The translations under genes were made by a program, and so were the position numbers. Positions 1 to 10,319 of a stretch of 64,000 nt of DNA are shown here, one piece after another (position 1 is the first letter of the stretch; each line of letters starts with the position of its first letter). The stretch spans positions 5,270,001-5,334,000 of the forward strand of contig JAZBRS010000011.1 of the NCBI GenBank assembly GCA_037176725.1, written 5' to 3'. The stretch is from Posidonia oceanica. Lineage: Eukaryota; Streptophyta; Magnoliopsida; Alismatales; Posidoniaceae. The notes below the pieces were generated by a model that was given only the letters and a program-made list of their open reading frames with translations, was not told the origin of the DNA and did no database searches.

Positions 1-1422
1 ATAATTTGGTATGTCGAATCAGACGATAGCAGAAAAACATGGAGTTCAAACCCAAAACACAATCCACCTGCATAACTAACCAAAACCAACATGCAATATA
101 TCGAAATGTTCGTCTTGAAACAGGGAACAATCAAGACCAAAAACACACCATTTCTTAGCATATATATATCTCATAACCTCTAGAAAACCATTAATTGAAT
201 AGTATAAACCAAAACTAAATAACTTGGATTAAAAATCACATATTCATCCAAAAATCATGAAATCACTTCTATCATGCTAGAATCATCAGAAGGAATCCAA
301 ATATACAATTTTTATCTAGTTTAGAAGAGATTTGTGAGGCATGCACCTTGAGACAGGGGACACCCATTGTCTTCTCCGGCGCTCTACCACCTCGACCTCC
401 AGCGACCCACCACGGCTCCAAGTGCCTCAGGACCTTCCTCGGAGCTCGCTCGACCACTACACGACGACCGAAGACCACCCATGCTAGGGATCACTGCACC
501 CACCCTGCGACAGCCACTGAGCAAGGTTAGGCCATGGAAGAGGGGAAACAAACTCAAAACACTGCGTGGAGCTCGACTTACCTCTACCAAAGCTCAACCA
601 CGAGAGAGGAGCTCATCGATGATGCAACCTCCTTGGCCTCCAGGTGCAACTCCACACTGCACCATCGCCACTCGCATGGGCACAGGGAAGAAAAGGGGAG
701 AAGGAGCTCAGGGAAGAGGGGTGGAAAGGAGAAGAGGGGAGGGGGAGGAAGAAGGAAATGGAAGGGGAAGAAGAAGAAGGAGGGAGGAGATGAAGGGAGT
801 GGAAAGAGGAAAGGGAAGGAGGAGATGAAGGTGAGTTCGGCGTATGCCCGCTACTCGCTTAGAGGATGCTAGAGTACGGGAGAGAGAGAGACAAGAGAGA
901 TGAGGTGAAGGTGGAGGGAGGGATGAGTGGGAGGAAGTGATGAGTGGGGTGAGGGATGAGGGAGAAGAGTTGAAATGAGGGGGAAGGAGAGGTGAGTTAG
1001 AGATGGAGGAGTGTGTGTGTGCGGGAGAGAAAGTTGTGGCCATGCAGATATATAGCAGCTTGGGATGGACAGCTGATCATGGGAGCATCTGCCTTTCCCC
1101 GCAATAAGTGGATTTGGCTCCCTCACCAACCAACAGGCCCACAAGCGCTTGAAGCAAACAGCCACCAACACAATTCGTGTTGCAGCACACTACCTCAACA
1201 GTGCAAAGCAGAGCCCACTTGAGGAAAATTGCACAACCAACCCTCAAGGACCAGAGAGAAAGGAATTCAAAAGATAGGGACCAAAGAGCAATAAAAACAT
1301 GGTCAAGGGCCAAACCACAATTTGGTCCCACAAACGACCATAGAGAAAGCCACGCAAGCTAGTAACACCCAGATCCAATGAATTTGCATAATTACAAGGG
1401 AAATGAATTCCCGAGTGTTACA
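1..1422 (-). mobile_element. Partial LTR, TGTAACAC type, truncated by window edge
   Basis: Read on the minus strand, the sequence begins at 1422 with TGTAACACTCGGG, a start typical of many plant Ty3/gypsy (Del/Tekay-like) LTRs. It is unlike the TGTWGACACC starts elsewhere in this window. About 370 bp downstream is a TATA box (plus-strand 1048-1054), followed by a long CT-rich leader (about 1020 down to 700 on the minus strand), as expected for an LTR promoter and its transcribed part. The left 330 bp are AT-rich. The other LTR end and the internal region lie outside the window, so the family is only a guess. The flanking base run after the LTR start is TAGTG; its partner cannot be seen. Confidence 0.55.
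1046..1056 (-). promoter_or_regulatory. TATA box of the partial LTR
   Basis: On the minus strand the sequence reads CTGCTATATATCTGC. A pyrimidine-rich stretch follows directly, which suits a transcription start about 30 bp further left. The call rests on the motif and its position only. Confidence 0.45.
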
Positions 1423-1735
1423 TAGTGTGGATATGGGGTTTTGTGGAGGAGAAGAAGGAAGCTTGTTTTTTTGATCTCGCTTGCTCTTTCTCGGCATCCC
1501 CTTTCTTGTATCCAACTCCGTCACTCCACAGGTGATGGAATTGGTGTTATCACCACTCTAGGTTCACTTTTGCCGGCCCTCGAGACGCCTTGGGAGATGT
1601 GGGGTGTAGGTTCGGCTACCTTGGGACAACACCGGCGTTGCTCAAGGGTGCTTGTGCTTGGTGAGTCTCTTCTTCTTCTTCTTCTTCTTCCTTGTAAAAG
1701 AGATGTTAGAAAAATAAAAGTACGGATTAATATGG
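1423..1735. other. Unassigned 313-bp stretch between two LTRs
   Basis: I recognise no coding region here. It holds a CTT microsatellite (about 1667-1691). A phrase near 1481-1510 (ctttctcggcatcccctttc) resembles one inside the neighbouring LTR near 1975-1995, so it may be a fragment of the same element. It has no primer-binding site next to the LTR end at 1736. Confidence 0.3.
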
Positions 1736-2108
1736 TGTAGTAGCTTATTCAGAGTATATTGAATAGAACATAAAGAAACATGGAAAAACACTTACCCGAG
1801 GGGTTTGATCCCCCCGGTTGCAACTAATGGAAATGAATATGCTTTGCTATACTACGAAATTAAAAATATGATATGAGAAAAGAAAAACTAAAGAGAGCCC
1901 CCTTTTTATCTATGCACAGAATGCAAGATGTGTCGACATGATGTCACTGACGACAGAGGAAGAGTCAAGCTCTTCTCTTTCTCGGGATCCCCTTTCTCAA
2001 AACTCTCTCAAAATTTGATTTCTCTCTCTAGGAATCTCTCCATTATTTTTTCACTTCTCAAAAATCTGTCCTCCTCCAAAAACATCCGTCCTTGATCCTG
2101 TAAGGGTA

Positions 2109-2132
2109 CCCCTGCTTTTATAGAAGCAGGGG
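2109..2132 (-). promoter_or_regulatory. TATA box inside a perfect 9-bp inverted repeat
   Basis: Arms CCCCTGCTT (2109-2117) and AAGCAGGGG (2124-2132) are perfect complements. Together with the bases between them they contain TATAAAA when read on the minus strand. The position inside the LTR suits its promoter. Confidence 0.55.
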
Positions 2133-2186
2133 AGGAACAAAAAAGGAATTGAATGACCAGATCAGCAAACTTTCCAATTCAGGAGT

Positions 2187-2501
2187 GTTATACGCTGGAA
2201 AACCAGTGCATAATGTTATAAGCTGGAATCCCAGCGTATAACGACCTCTGAGGTACAGCTGCCAGGATAAAGGAATATTCCCTAATTAAAACTTGATTAA
2301 GTGTCATTAAACTAGTGTTAATTGCCTTGACCAGTCAACAGAGTCTAAAGATGGTAAAAACACAGATTTCGTACTTGGCCAAATAAAGAAAGTTTGTAGC
2401 TGGCACTGAGCTTCCATGTTAGACGCTAGAAAACCAGCGGCCAACGTTAGCCGCTGGAAAACCAGCGACCAACGTTATAAGCTGGGAATCCAGCGTATAA
2501 C
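2187..2501. repeat. Five 28-nt hairpin units in two clusters
   Basis: Units lie at 2187-2214, 2215-2242, 2418-2445, 2446-2473 and 2474-2501. Each is exactly 28 nt and follows the plan GTTxxxCGC-N10-GCGxxxAAC, with the best consensus arms GTTATACGC and GCGTATAAC and a loop close to TGGAAAACCA. Units follow each other head to tail with no spacer. Since a unit is nearly its own reverse complement, a pair is also a larger palindrome centred on AAC|GTT. The same plan with another core is found at 14664-16829. Confidence 0.75.
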
Positions 2502-2719
2502 GCCCTCAGACAGTACAACTTCCAAATTTAGTCAAGAAATGAAGGACATTCAAGTTATTGACACTTAAAGCTTAATAAGGGATGAAAATAATGTTTTGAA
2601 CTGGAGAATAGGTGTTTGGCTCAAGTGAGATGTCTTGGATTGAGCAAAGAGCTTCTAGAGACGACCTAATGCAATAGACTACACTACCATGAAGGGAGTG
2701 CCAAAATAGGGTATCTACA

Positions 2720-4030
2720 CACAGATCCTGCTGAAAATAGAATTCAACAGCAAGCTTACATCCTCTAAGCGAAGGAGGTCCAGTAAATATCGATACGCCT
2801 CATAGCTGAACACCCTTGAGGCGATCATGTGGTTCGGCTCGCACCACTGACGGGGCAAAGGCAGCAACTCCGTGTGTAGCCGGTAAAAATAATGTCCCCT
2901 CTCGACATGCTCTATTGCCCAATACTGCCAAGAAACAGAAAAAAGTAGTAAGTATGACATATAAACAAGCAAAATCTATCAATTAGCAAACAAATTGCAG
3001 TGCTTACAATGAGTAGAGGGTACAAGCCAACGTAGGAGCGGCGTCTACGCCGCAGAGTAGCCAAGCGTAACTGGCACCGTCCTAGTTGTAGAGATCTAAC
3101 CGATCCAGGACGGCCAGATGTATCAGCCAGTCTATGTGGACGCAGTAGCCAGACACGTCGCAGAAGATCAACTCTAGTAGAAAATGACATAGGGCGAACT
3201 TGGCTTTCGGCGAATTAGGTGCCAGTTTGGGCCAAATCTATGTCCACTACCGCAACCACAACAATGTGAAGCTGTACTTGGTCCGCCCATCTTTCAGGGG
3301 CTCCCTACCTAGCAGATCGAGAACCATGAAGAAGCCTTGTGTTGTCTTCCAGACGTTTGGATCCCCGCCAAACCGTAGCTCCGTCAGTAGAGCCCAGTGC
3401 ACCAGCAGCACAGTCATCTCCCCGTACGGGAAGTGGAATGTGTGCGTCTCATAACGCCAGCGCTCTGCCAGGGCTCAAAAAAATTGGTAATGCCCATAGA
3501 TCATCGGAATGCACAACAGGTTGCCAAAATGACTGCGATGGAGCAGAAACTCTTGGGGATACTCAAGCAATTGCTGGAAATGCACCAACATGGGTGCCTA
3601 GTGGCACCGCATTTTCCTCCCAGCATCCCCAGCCTGCAAACAAAATAGAGGATGTCAGAAACTTGGCATTCCACAGAAAGCATTGCCAAACAAGGCAAGA
3701 ACACCAACCTGGAAGCCGTCCCTCTCGCAAATGTGCTCAGGGTCAAGAAGACGGCCACCAAAGTTCCCCGCCTCCTGTTAAAGTCAGATATCATTCCTTG
3801 CATCACATAAAAAAAAGAAGAGAGCTGGGAATCAGAAGCTAAATTAAGCATACCTCCCTTGGAATCTCCAGCTGAGCCGCACTCGAGGTACCCCTCGATG
3901 CACGCGACCTCGAATTGCTCTGGCTCAATGTCCTCGAGCCCGAAGAACCTCCCCTAGATGTCCGGGAACTTGAGGCACCCTGGCTTAATGACCTAGAGCC
4001 AGAGCAGTCACCCCGTGACACCCGGGAGCC
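2720..4030 (-). pseudogene. PMD (plant mobile domain) gene, minus strand, truncated and decayed
   Basis: On the minus strand, exon-like blocks separated by GT...AG introns can be read. An N-terminal Ser/Arg-rich block (about 4030-3850) ends IPRE before GTATGC. A block reading EAGNFGGRLLDPEH follows (about 3780-3717). The PMD core (about 3640-3200) contains ALAERWRYETHTFHFPYGEM and HWALLTELRFGGDP. Then come a block with LIHLAVLDRLDLYN (about 3180-3010) and YWAIEHVERGHYF...LPRQW...YLLDLLRLED (about 2930-2755). The ERW...THTFH.PFGEMT pattern is the hallmark of PMD/aminotransferase-like proteins. Known host members (MAIN, MAIL1) act in transposon silencing, and other PMD genes travel inside transposons. 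Several in-frame stops and the LTR at 2719 show that it is dead. It lies antisense to the Tat element whose tail and LTR lie at 5104-8400. Confidence 0.75.
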
Positions 4031-5103
4031 CACAATAGAACAAAAGCAAGATTCAGAGTTTATTACAAACAGGGTGCAAGTAGGAACAAATACAGGCAAG
4101 GCATACAGTGGCATTGACGGAAAACAACATACAAAGAGCAGAACGAAGAGAACAGTAAGCAGAAAACAAAGAGCAATATTTTTCATGGCATATAGGCATA
4201 CGAGCAACATTTCACATGGCATACAGAGCATTATTACAGGGTTCATGCAGTGAAGAAACAGGCTGTAAACTCCTAGAATTTGCTTAATCAGGCATTAGCA
4301 CTATTAATCAAACAACAAACAGGGGATTTCATGCAAATTCGGTCGTTGCTATGGATAATCAATGTAGACACAGCAAATCACGGTTATTAGGATGCCACCA
4401 CAATACCTTGTCAGGTTGCAAAATCCATGAACAACCAGTAAATCACGGTGTAAAGGAAAATTACAGAAAAGTCCCTACAATTTATCAGAATATCAAAACC
4501 TCCTCAGATTGATACCAGAACCACTCAGAGTGTTTTCTAGGCAGAGGACTCAACCGCAACACCCATCAGTTGCCCTCAGGGCAAGCAGAATCGCCATGTA
4601 CCCTCAGTTGGGAAATTTGCACTGATGCCCTTATCTTTCTGTGAAACTACAGAATGCCCCCTACAATGCTCTGAGCAGCTACGGACATGCCCATGGAATA
4701 CCCCTCAACCAGATATCTCAGTCAGAGTAGGCCACAATCAAGAGGCATTATGTGCCCCATAATTGGGAAAATTGCAGCAGCACCCCCTGCATTTGGCATA
4801 ACTTTACAATTGCCCCTATCAGATCAGAGGCTGCAGATTTGCCCCATAGAAGCAGAAGAGCAACCGCAATTCCTCCTCCAGCTTTGCAGAGCTACAGTAC
4901 ACTCCATCACCTTTCTGACTTGGTAGAAATGGCAAACCGCCCTACATAACCGCATAGAAGCCGCAGATTGCCCCTTGAGGCAATGCAGTCGCAGATCACC
5001 AGCTCAACACTCTGGAGCACGCTCGTTGCCAGGATCCTTCTGCCCGGGCTAACATCCCAAACTGTCATGGGACCATCTACGAACCTCTGCCATACCTCTA
5101 TGT
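4031..5103. other. Non-coding stretch upstream of the PMD pseudogene
   Basis: No coding region can be supported. From about 4420 to 4960 the sequence has a loose periodic phrase on the plus strand (TTTGCCCC, ATGCCCCC, ATTGCCCC with short spacers). This is the reverse-complement counterpart of the GGGGCA phrase at 10320-10860, which lies at the same place relative to the second PMD copy. It is probably the degenerate 5' region of the accessory gene. Confidence 0.45.
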
Positions 5104-5245
5104 TTGGTATTCCCGTCATCTCTTTGCGGTTGGTATGTCCGAAACTTACCACATCGTGCCCTTTTTGCAGTCGGTAGGTCTGAAACTTACCATAACTCAT
5201 CTCCTGCTGTGGTTGGTAAGTCCGAAACTTACCAGTTCTCCTCTT
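5104..5245 (+). repeat. Three hairpins of the form GGTAAG-TCCGAAA-CTTACC
   Basis: Three units follow one another: near 5129 (GGTATGTCCGAAACTTACC), near 5174 (GGTAGGTCTGAAACTTACC) and near 5214 (GGTAAGTCCGAAACTTACC). The last has a perfect 6-bp stem and the loop TCCGAAA. The loop matches hairpins in the tail of the element at 28-54 kb (GATGATCCGAAACTCATC). Confidence 0.6.
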
Positions 5246-5262
5246 TTGCACGACTTCCCTCT

Positions 5263-6180
5263 AGGTGGACGAAGTCCTGCTTGCTTGTTTCCTCGTTCCG
5301 GGCGGACAAGGTCCTTTTTACTCCCTTTCGCGTGACTTCGCACTGGATGGACAAAGTCCTGCTTGCTTGCTTCCTCGGGCCGGTTGAATGAGGACAAGTT
5401 TGCCTTTCACGTGACTTCACTTCGGGCAGACGAAGTTCCACTTGCTTGCTTCCTCGTGCCGGTCGAATGAGAACAAGTTTGCCTTTTGCGTGACTTTGCT
5501 CCGGGTGGATGAAGTCCTGCTTGCTTGCTTCCTCGTGCCAGTCAAATGAGGACAAGTTTGCTTTTGCGTGACTTTGCTCTAGGCAGACGAAGTCCTGCTT
5601 GCTTGCTTCCTCGTGCCGGTTGGACGAGGACAAGTTTGCTTTCGCATGACTTCGCTCCAAGCAGACGAAGTTCTGCATGCTTGCATCCTTATGCCGGTCG
5701 AACGAGGACAAGTTTGCTTTAGCATGACTTCGCTCTGGGTGGATGAAGTCCTACTTGCTTGCTTCCTCGTGCCTGTCAGACGAGGACAAGTTTGCTTTTG
5801 CGTGACTTCATTCCAAGTGGACAAAGTCTTGCTTGCTTGCTTCCTCATTGCAGTCGGACGAGGACAAGCTTGCCTCTCTTGTGACTTTGCTCCTGGCGGA
5901 CGAAGTCCTGCTTGCTTGTTTCCTCGTGCTGGTCGGACAAGGACAAGTTTGCCTTTTGCGTGACTTCGCTTCGAGGGGACAAAGTCCTGCTTGCTTGCTT
6001 CCTCATGCTGGTCAGACGAGGACAAGCTTGCCTCTCTTGTTGCTTCGCTCTGGGCAGACGAATTCCCACTTGCTTGCCTCCTCGTGCTAGTCGAACAAGG
6101 ACAAGCTTGCCTCCTCTCTTGCGACTTCGCTCCAGGCAGACGAAGTTCTGCTTGCCTTGGTTTCCTGTGCCAGACAGATG
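5263..6180 (+). repeat. 78-80-bp tandem array, about 12 copies, in a Tat 3' tail
   Basis: The phrase GACGAAGTCCTGCTTGCTTG recurs about every 78-80 bp at roughly 5265, 5345, 5427, 5507, 5585, 5663, 5741, 5819, 5897, 5976, 6055 and 6136. Each unit holds two hairpins: GACTTCG...CGAAGTC (11-nt loop, spanning the junction between units) and CCTCGT...ACGAGG (9-nt loop). The first hairpin is present once at the equivalent place in two other elements (48303-48327 and 61237-61269), so the array looks like its local amplification. Long open frames across this array are a by-product of the repeat and not evidence of coding. Confidence 0.85.
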
Positions 6181-6883
6181 AGGACCAGTTTGCCGCCTTT
6201 CTGCTCGGGCTGGTAGCCCTAACTGCTAGGTAGACAACCGTCAAAATGTCTGCTCAGGCTAGTACCCCTAAATACCCAGATGACACCCGTCAAGCTGTCT
6301 AGCCTTCTTCTCGGTGCCTGGAGCATTTTGGCTACCCCCAGGTATCTTTCTCCTGATACCAAGGGCATCTTTTTCGCTCCCCTATGGTATCACGCTCTCT
6401 TCTTTTGGGTTGGTAGCCCTAGCTACTCAGAGGGCAAGCATGCTAGTCTTGTCTAGCGCCCCTCTTCGCACAAGTTTGGATTAGCTACCAACTTGTCGCC
6501 CGACACTGCATTGCATCTCATTTGCATCTCATAGCACCACATTGCATCACATAACATCTCATTGTACGACATCGCATCCGTTAGCACGCAACATACTACA
6601 TCATCGCACCAGCATTACATGCTAGGTAGCCGCGTTGACATCGCACACCCCGCATGTGCTCCCAGCAGAGCATTAGCACGTATTTCATCATCGCGAAGAG
6701 CCACGCAGGGTTCAGTGCGCAGCATGCATCACCCACACTCACCCCCAGTAGAGCTTAGTGCGCAAGGCATTAGCATTTGCACCCGCATTTGCATCTCGGC
6801 TGCATCACTCTCCTCAGGAGGGGTGTCTTGTCAATCCTAAGCAGCGGTCTTGGTTCCCTTGGCCTCTTTCTTGGAGGGTCATC
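6181..6883 (+). other. 3' non-coding tail of a Tat-type element (plus)
   Basis: This holds the conserved tail words: repeats of the GGTAGCCCTAACTGCTAGG type (about 6208-6303), a degenerate copy of the CCCCTGGTATCA hairpin (about 6336-6367), CA-rich runs with many ATTGCATC words (6500-6800), GGGGTGTCTTGTCAA (from 6820) and a polypurine-like stretch ending at 6883. The same order is seen before each of the other four LTR starts of this superfamily in the window. The 39-nt hairpin seen in the four other tails is not recognisable here. Confidence 0.7.
6871..6883 (+). other. Polypurine tract (weak)
   Basis: TTGGAGGGTCATC directly precedes the LTR start TGTAGACACCC. Intact counterparts in this window read AGGGAGGGGCATC. 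It primes plus-strand DNA synthesis in LTR elements. Confidence 0.6.
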
Positions 6884-8400
6884 TGTAGACACCCTGTTTT
6901 TACAGTCATTCGTTGGTGGACACCTACGGAGGAACGTGCATGGGTTGTGGTGGACTAAACCCACATCCCAAACCCAACCTACCAATTCAAAACCTACCCA
7001 AAACCCACCAAAACCCTAAACCAATCCAGAACCCAAAGCCCAAAACCCATTGATGGCCCAAGAATTCAAGGAAATAGGCTCAAGATCTAGCCAGTGGGCT
7101 TTGACATGGCTCTAGCAAGTCTAGCCGGTGTCACTTCCAAGCATGACTAGAAGGCGACAGTAGGCAGCGGTAACACATGGTGTAGCATTGTTGCGCGCCT
7201 AACCGGCATGGATTGCTGGCATAGTGCCCTATGTTAGATAAAACTCAGTAAGGGATTCAGTGGTCCTTCCACCCAATGGAACACTTGAATCTCTTCGCTC
7301 ATTGGCTGGCATAGATCTGAGTGTGTACCCTCACATTCTTGGACCATCCTACCCCCATCTCAAACTTAATCCCAATCAAATCCACCCCACTTGCATCCAA
7401 ACCATGCATTTGAATTCCGTTTTTCATCGACGACATCCATGCAACATCCCAGGCTATAAAACAGTGCCCAGTCTCCACGAGAGCGGGCTCTTGGCTGGTT
7501 GCTCTTGCTCGATCCTCCCCCACACTCCAGGCAATCGCTCTAGCACCCCTGCAACCATCGAGTTTTCTGCATGGCTAGTATGGGTAGTTGCTTGTGCCCC
7601 GTTTCTGGTGACGTCTTGAGAGAGGATAGCTTTCCTGAGGAGGGTTAGCACTTTGAGGATCCTTCAAAGAGGTTGGACTTTGGGATGGGCAGGTTCCTCA
7701 TAGGGTGGTTTGTCTGTGGTAGTACATCGCACCTTGGTGGTTGCTTGTGGCCAGAGTCAGTTGCTTGGTGCTAGGCAACATGACTCAGTTGTTTTTCGCC
7801 TATGTGACATCGAGGTTTTCAGTGTTTTTGCCTGTGTGGCATTGAGCTTGAGATGGCTTCCTGGATGCACGTCAAATAGTTTGAGTGCATCGCAGTTTTC
7901 AGAGTTTTGGCTTGTGTGGCTCGAGTTTTGGGGAGAAGCCGTTTTAGAGTTTTTGGCATGCTCCTGAGCTATAATGGTTTTTGAGTTGTGATTAAAGATT
8001 TTAAAGTTATGATTCCAGGTTTATTGGCTTTTGTCAGGTTTTGTTCTCGATTTTATGGTTTTTGTGTGGGGTGTGTACTTGGTGACCTTTTTGATGGTCA
8101 CTCGTGCGTGATTTGTTTTGTGGTTTTTAGTTTGCTGGTGCAGATGCGTAGCTGGCTTTCTTTCTAATACATATAGCAGGAGTCACATAGCCTCACACTA
8201 CAGTTTCTTGGGTAGATATTTCTTTTATTAGCCTTTGATTTCATTGTAATTAAGGATTTTATTATGTTAATATTTTTTTTGTTTAGGCTAATTTTTTGGG
8301 TTGTAGCTACTGTGGTTGTTACACAGCTAGCCAGAATGGGAAGATTCTGAGGCCGAGATCTCATCTGGAGCATCATGGAGGAGGTGTGAGGTGGATGCTA
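6884..8400 (+). mobile_element. Tat-type LTR, 5' (U3) part only
   Basis: It starts TGTAGACACCCTGTTTTTAC behind a polypurine tract. A run with telo-box words (AAACCCTAA near 7012) follows, as at the start of the other Tat LTRs here. A TATA box lies at 7454-7461. The usual LTR 3' block (CCTAACACCTTCCCC...GTAACAGGAGTCC, then TACTACA) is absent. The sequence instead runs into a minus-oriented LTR; the join near 8400 is not sharp to my eye. It is probably a truncated 3' LTR of the element to its left. Confidence 0.55.
7454..7461 (+). promoter_or_regulatory. TATA box of the plus LTR
   Basis: CTATAAAA is followed about 30 bp on by a C-rich leader. It faces the minus-strand TATA box near 8913-8920, so transcripts from the two LTRs would converge. 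Confidence 0.5.
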
Positions 8401-9440
8401 GTGTAGGGATGGGTTGTGCCTCGCATTCAATGGCTGGCGGCCTCATGCAGGAGGTGACAGGAACCCATCACCAAAAGTAAAAATGAAGGATGCAAACCAG
8501 AGAGACTCTGACCAAATGCTAATCCTCAGATAACTACGAGGCTATGAAAAGCTAGAGGAGAGGCAATTACGATAGAATCCGAGTTGCTTGCCTGTGTTTA
8601 GGCTGGAAATATGCCTCCCGAGGTGGTTCACGTAGGTGGGCTCGGACAGCGACCTCTCTAGGTTGCGATTGCTCTAGATGTGTCGTCCGAAGATGTGTGG
8701 GTCTCTCGGAGGTTCAGGGAACTCTCCTTCACTCACTCACACTCAATGGGATGCAAACGATAGTGGAGTGGAAGGATGGGTGCTTGGCTGTGTGCTTGGG
8801 TTGCAAGTGCTGGTGTGTGCTGGAGAGAGAGAGAGAGTGAGAGCAAGAGAGCAAACACTGAGAGAGCCAAGAGATCGATAGTGCTGAGAGAGCTCTACGT
8901 AGGAGATGGATGCAAATATATAGAGCTCTCCATTGCATGAGAATGGTTGGATGCTAACGGTTTTTGGGTTGCATGGCTGTGATTTGAATTAATGGATTGG
9001 ATTGGGTTTTCAATGTTTAAAGGGGAGCATGATGGTCAAGACACATCAAGGAGTATCCCCAGATCCGTAACAACCAATGGGAGGCTAGGAAATGGGCATC
9101 CAAATGTGATTGGACGATCAAATCCTTATGTAGTAGAAACTGGCTCAGGGCAACACACCACATCTACATGTTAGGTTTACGCGTCCGATATGCACGTCTG
9201 GAGGACACGCCTGATTCACACGAATCCTACACACGTTGATGGGCTGCACCCATCCTATTTCTGGGCCTGTTGCTTGGATCTTTGGCTTATTGCTTGCGTG
9301 CTTGGACCATGGGTTGGCTTAAGATTTTTATGGCTTGTGGCTCTAGATGGGTTTGCGGTGTTGGATAGGTTTGTCACAACCGGAGCAAATTCTTCCAGAG
9401 GAGTCTGTTAGCGAGAGACCATAAAATTGGTGTGTCTATA
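8401..9440 (-). mobile_element. Tat-type LTR, 5' (U3) part only, inverted
   Basis: On the minus strand it starts TATAGACACACCAATTTTATG at 9440, directly behind the polypurine tract AAGGAGGGGCATC (plus 9441-9453). A minus-strand TATA box (CTATATATTTGC, plus about 8911-8922) is followed by a CT-rich leader with (CT)n runs. As in its left neighbour the conserved LTR 3' block is missing, so the two LTRs meet U3 to U3. The left limit is approximate. Confidence 0.55.
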
Positions 9441-10130
9441 GATGCCCCTCCTTGAGCGAGGTCGAGAGAAGTGAGACTGATGCTCTGGCTTGACAAGACA
9501 CCTTGCATGGAACCCTGTAGGAGAGTGCTATTGCTGTTGGCTTTGAGTCACTTATTTGGGGGATTCATTGACAATCATGACTCGATGCCCCTACAAATGC
9601 TAAAGCTGATGCCATGCGATGCAAATGCTGAAGTATACTTCTAATGCTGAGTATGCAATGATGAGTACACAATGTTGTCACGATGCATTGTGAGTGCTGA
9701 AGGGTGATGCTGATGCAATGCTGAGTACGCAATGCTATCGCAATGCATTAATGTTGGGTGACAATTGAAGGGTGTTAGCCTGATAGTTAGGGTTATCAGC
9801 CCAAATGAAACCACAAGACAATTATACGGTTGTCAGCCGTGATGTTGGACAAGCGGCGAGAATACCAACCACTAGGGTATGGCAAAGGTCCGAAGACAAT
9901 CCCGTGACAAATGATGGTTGTCGACTGGACAGGTTGATGGTGTCACCCAGATAGTTGGGGATATCAGCTTGAATGGTGAGTGACTGGAATGTGGGGCTTT
10001 CATTGGAACAGAACATCGACAAAGGAGTTAGACCTCGTCTACCCAAAGCGAAATCCTAATGCAAGTTGAACTTCATCATCCTAGAGCGAAGTCTTGAAAG
10101 ATCAAAAGTAAGTCGGATGTCTTACCTGGT
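9441..10130 (-). other. 3' tail of the minus-strand Tat element with the PMD gene
   Basis: Read on the minus strand towards the LTR, it has hairpin words of the type GACAATTATACGGTTGTC (about 9815-9835) and GACAAATGATGGTTGTC (about 9906-9922), ATGCTGATGC-rich runs (9600-9760), the conserved 39-nt hairpin (9545-9583, arms GAGTCA and TGACTC), the inverted copy of the LTR end (9497-9502) and the polypurine tract. The order matches the tails at 19.6, 48.7 and 60.8 kb. Confidence 0.7.
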
Positions 10131-10319
10131 CGGATAACTGGGGCATCTCGAATCCTTACTCTGACGCTGGGGCGGTGATGCTAGTTGGGGTGTTTTGCCA
10201 TTTGCTGGAGGTGCTTTGCTGTTCTTCTGCATGCTAGAGGTCGAATCGCTGCCTGTTGTGCATTTCCACCTTGCTCTTGCTGTTTGCAGTCGTGTTGCAC
10301 GCTTCATGTTTTACGGAGG

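Larger units (their letters stand above)
1736..2719 (-). mobile_element. 984-bp minus-strand LTR (solo or truncated)
   Basis: On the minus strand it starts TGTAGATACCCTATTTTGG at 2719 and ends CTACTACA at 1736. It thus has the TG...CA ends and the TGTAGA...TACTACA terminal words shared by the larger LTRs of this window. It contains a TATA box set in an inverted repeat (2109-2132) and two clusters of 28-nt hairpin units (2187-2242 and 2418-2501). Flanking pentamers do not match (tatgg on the left, cacag on the right). It is therefore not a simple solo insertion, or its flanks were rearranged. No polypurine tract or primer site adjoins it. It lies directly against the 3' part of a PMD pseudogene and seems to have cut it off. 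Confidence 0.6.

Noticed and set aside
5229..6244. Repetitive proteins on both strands over the 78-bp array
   Set aside because: The open frames follow from the array and shift between units. There is no start context or conserved frame.
6884..9440. A single DNA transposon with terminal inverted repeats TGTAGACACC...GGTGTGTCTATA
   Set aside because: Each end is preceded by a retroelement polypurine tract and tail, so these are two LTR starts facing each other. No transposase is present.
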